Source: an uncultured Duganella sp. (GTDB taxonomy: Bacteria; Pseudomonadota; Gammaproteobacteria; Burkholderiales; Burkholderiaceae). From it: DNA of 33,336 nucleotides. The translations under genes were made by a program, and so were the position numbers. The notes beneath the pieces were generated by a model, which was given only the letters and a program-made list of their open reading frames with translations, was not told where the DNA came from and did no database searches. How positions within the stretch are numbered: position 1 is the first letter of the stretch; each line of letters starts with the position of its first letter. The stretch covers positions 1-33,336 of the forward strand of contig CAMLSG010000031.1 of the NCBI GenBank assembly GCA_946482635.1, written 5' to 3'. Shown here piece by piece: positions 33,286 through 33,336 of this stretch.

Positions 33286-33314
33286 TTGACGAGTTGCACG
33301 CTGTACCGCATAAT
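33286..33314 (+). promoter_or_regulatory. rrn P1: Strong sigma70 promoter, probably of the next rrn operon
   Basis: TTGACG (33286-33291), a 17-base spacer, then CATAAT (33309-33314), with an A-rich stretch (GAGAAAAAAAGAG) upstream that could act as an UP element. The downstream leader TCTCGCTTCTCTGCTGCTGAC resembles the 5' leaders of rRNA operons in related betaproteobacteria. The 16S gene would lie beyond the window edge, so the rrn assignment is inference. Confidence 0.65.
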
Positions 33315-33336
33315 CTCGCTTCTCTGCTGCTGACAA

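Overview
The window looks like the chromosome of a GC-rich betaproteobacterium, most likely Oxalobacteraceae (Massilia/Duganella/Janthinobacterium type). This is inferred from the style of the 5S rRNA and rrn promoter and from the gene content; no 16S is present to confirm it. It is flanked by ribosomal RNA loci. The left edge holds the end of one 5S gene, a complete second 5S and a strong terminator. The right edge ends in a sigma70 promoter and leader resembling the start of another rrn operon. I see no transposase, integrase, CRISPR array or true tRNA gene. No stretch over about 300 bases lacks a gene: the larger gaps (4.98-5.13 kb, 6.68-6.90 kb, 24.92-25.07 kb, 29.81-29.98 kb, 33.08-33.34 kb) hold promoters, structured RNAs or a terminator.

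Region 1 (0.3-9.2 kb) is a phytase-like lipoprotein gene followed by an RNA-repair island. The order is rtcA1 (forward), rtcR (reverse, CARF-sigma54 activator), then the divergent forward operon rsr (Ro60/TROVE protein), two tandem Y-RNA-like units, rtcB and rtcA2. The operon has a near-perfect -24/-12 promoter, an exact IHF consensus match and a palindrome that could be the RtcR site. RtcR is expected to sense damaged RNA ends, RtcB to ligate, RtcA to cyclise 3' phosphates, and Rsr plus Y RNA to handle structured or damaged RNA. Unusual points are two rtcA paralogues, a 15-bp perfect hairpin burying the first one's ribosome binding site, and a shared sequence skeleton in the two Y-RNA units.

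Region 2 (9.2-19.2 kb) is a tightly overlapping six-gene operon equivalent to E. coli yfaA-yfaT-yfaS-yfaQ-yfaP and related to the Pseudomonas aeruginosa mag operon, with two YfaP-type proteins. The core is a 1533-residue bacterial alpha-2-macroglobulin with a CVEQ thioester motif. The uncharacterised partners show cell-wall enzyme signatures: YfaT looks like an NlpC/P60 cysteine peptidase, and YfaQ combines a degenerate penicillin-binding-protein domain, a SpoIID-like domain and a terminal HEYLH motif.

Region 3 (19.2-33.1 kb) is a sigma54-controlled quinoprotein alcohol oxidation cluster: cytochrome c (PedF type), a quinoprotein-associated periplasmic binding protein, a TonB receptor, a convergent YncD/PqqU-like TonB receptor, a PQQ-associated beta-propeller protein, an ExaC-type aldehyde dehydrogenase, a DUF779 protein, a PQQ alcohol dehydrogenase with the DxD signature of lanthanide enzymes, a porin and an AcoR-like activator. 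Five -24/-12 promoters and two copies of a 27-bp dyad (21/27 identical) tie it into one regulon. Inferred flow: alcohol enters by the porin and is oxidised in the periplasm, electrons go to PedF, the aldehyde is oxidised in the cytoplasm, and the TonB receptors bring in PQQ and possibly a metal chelate.
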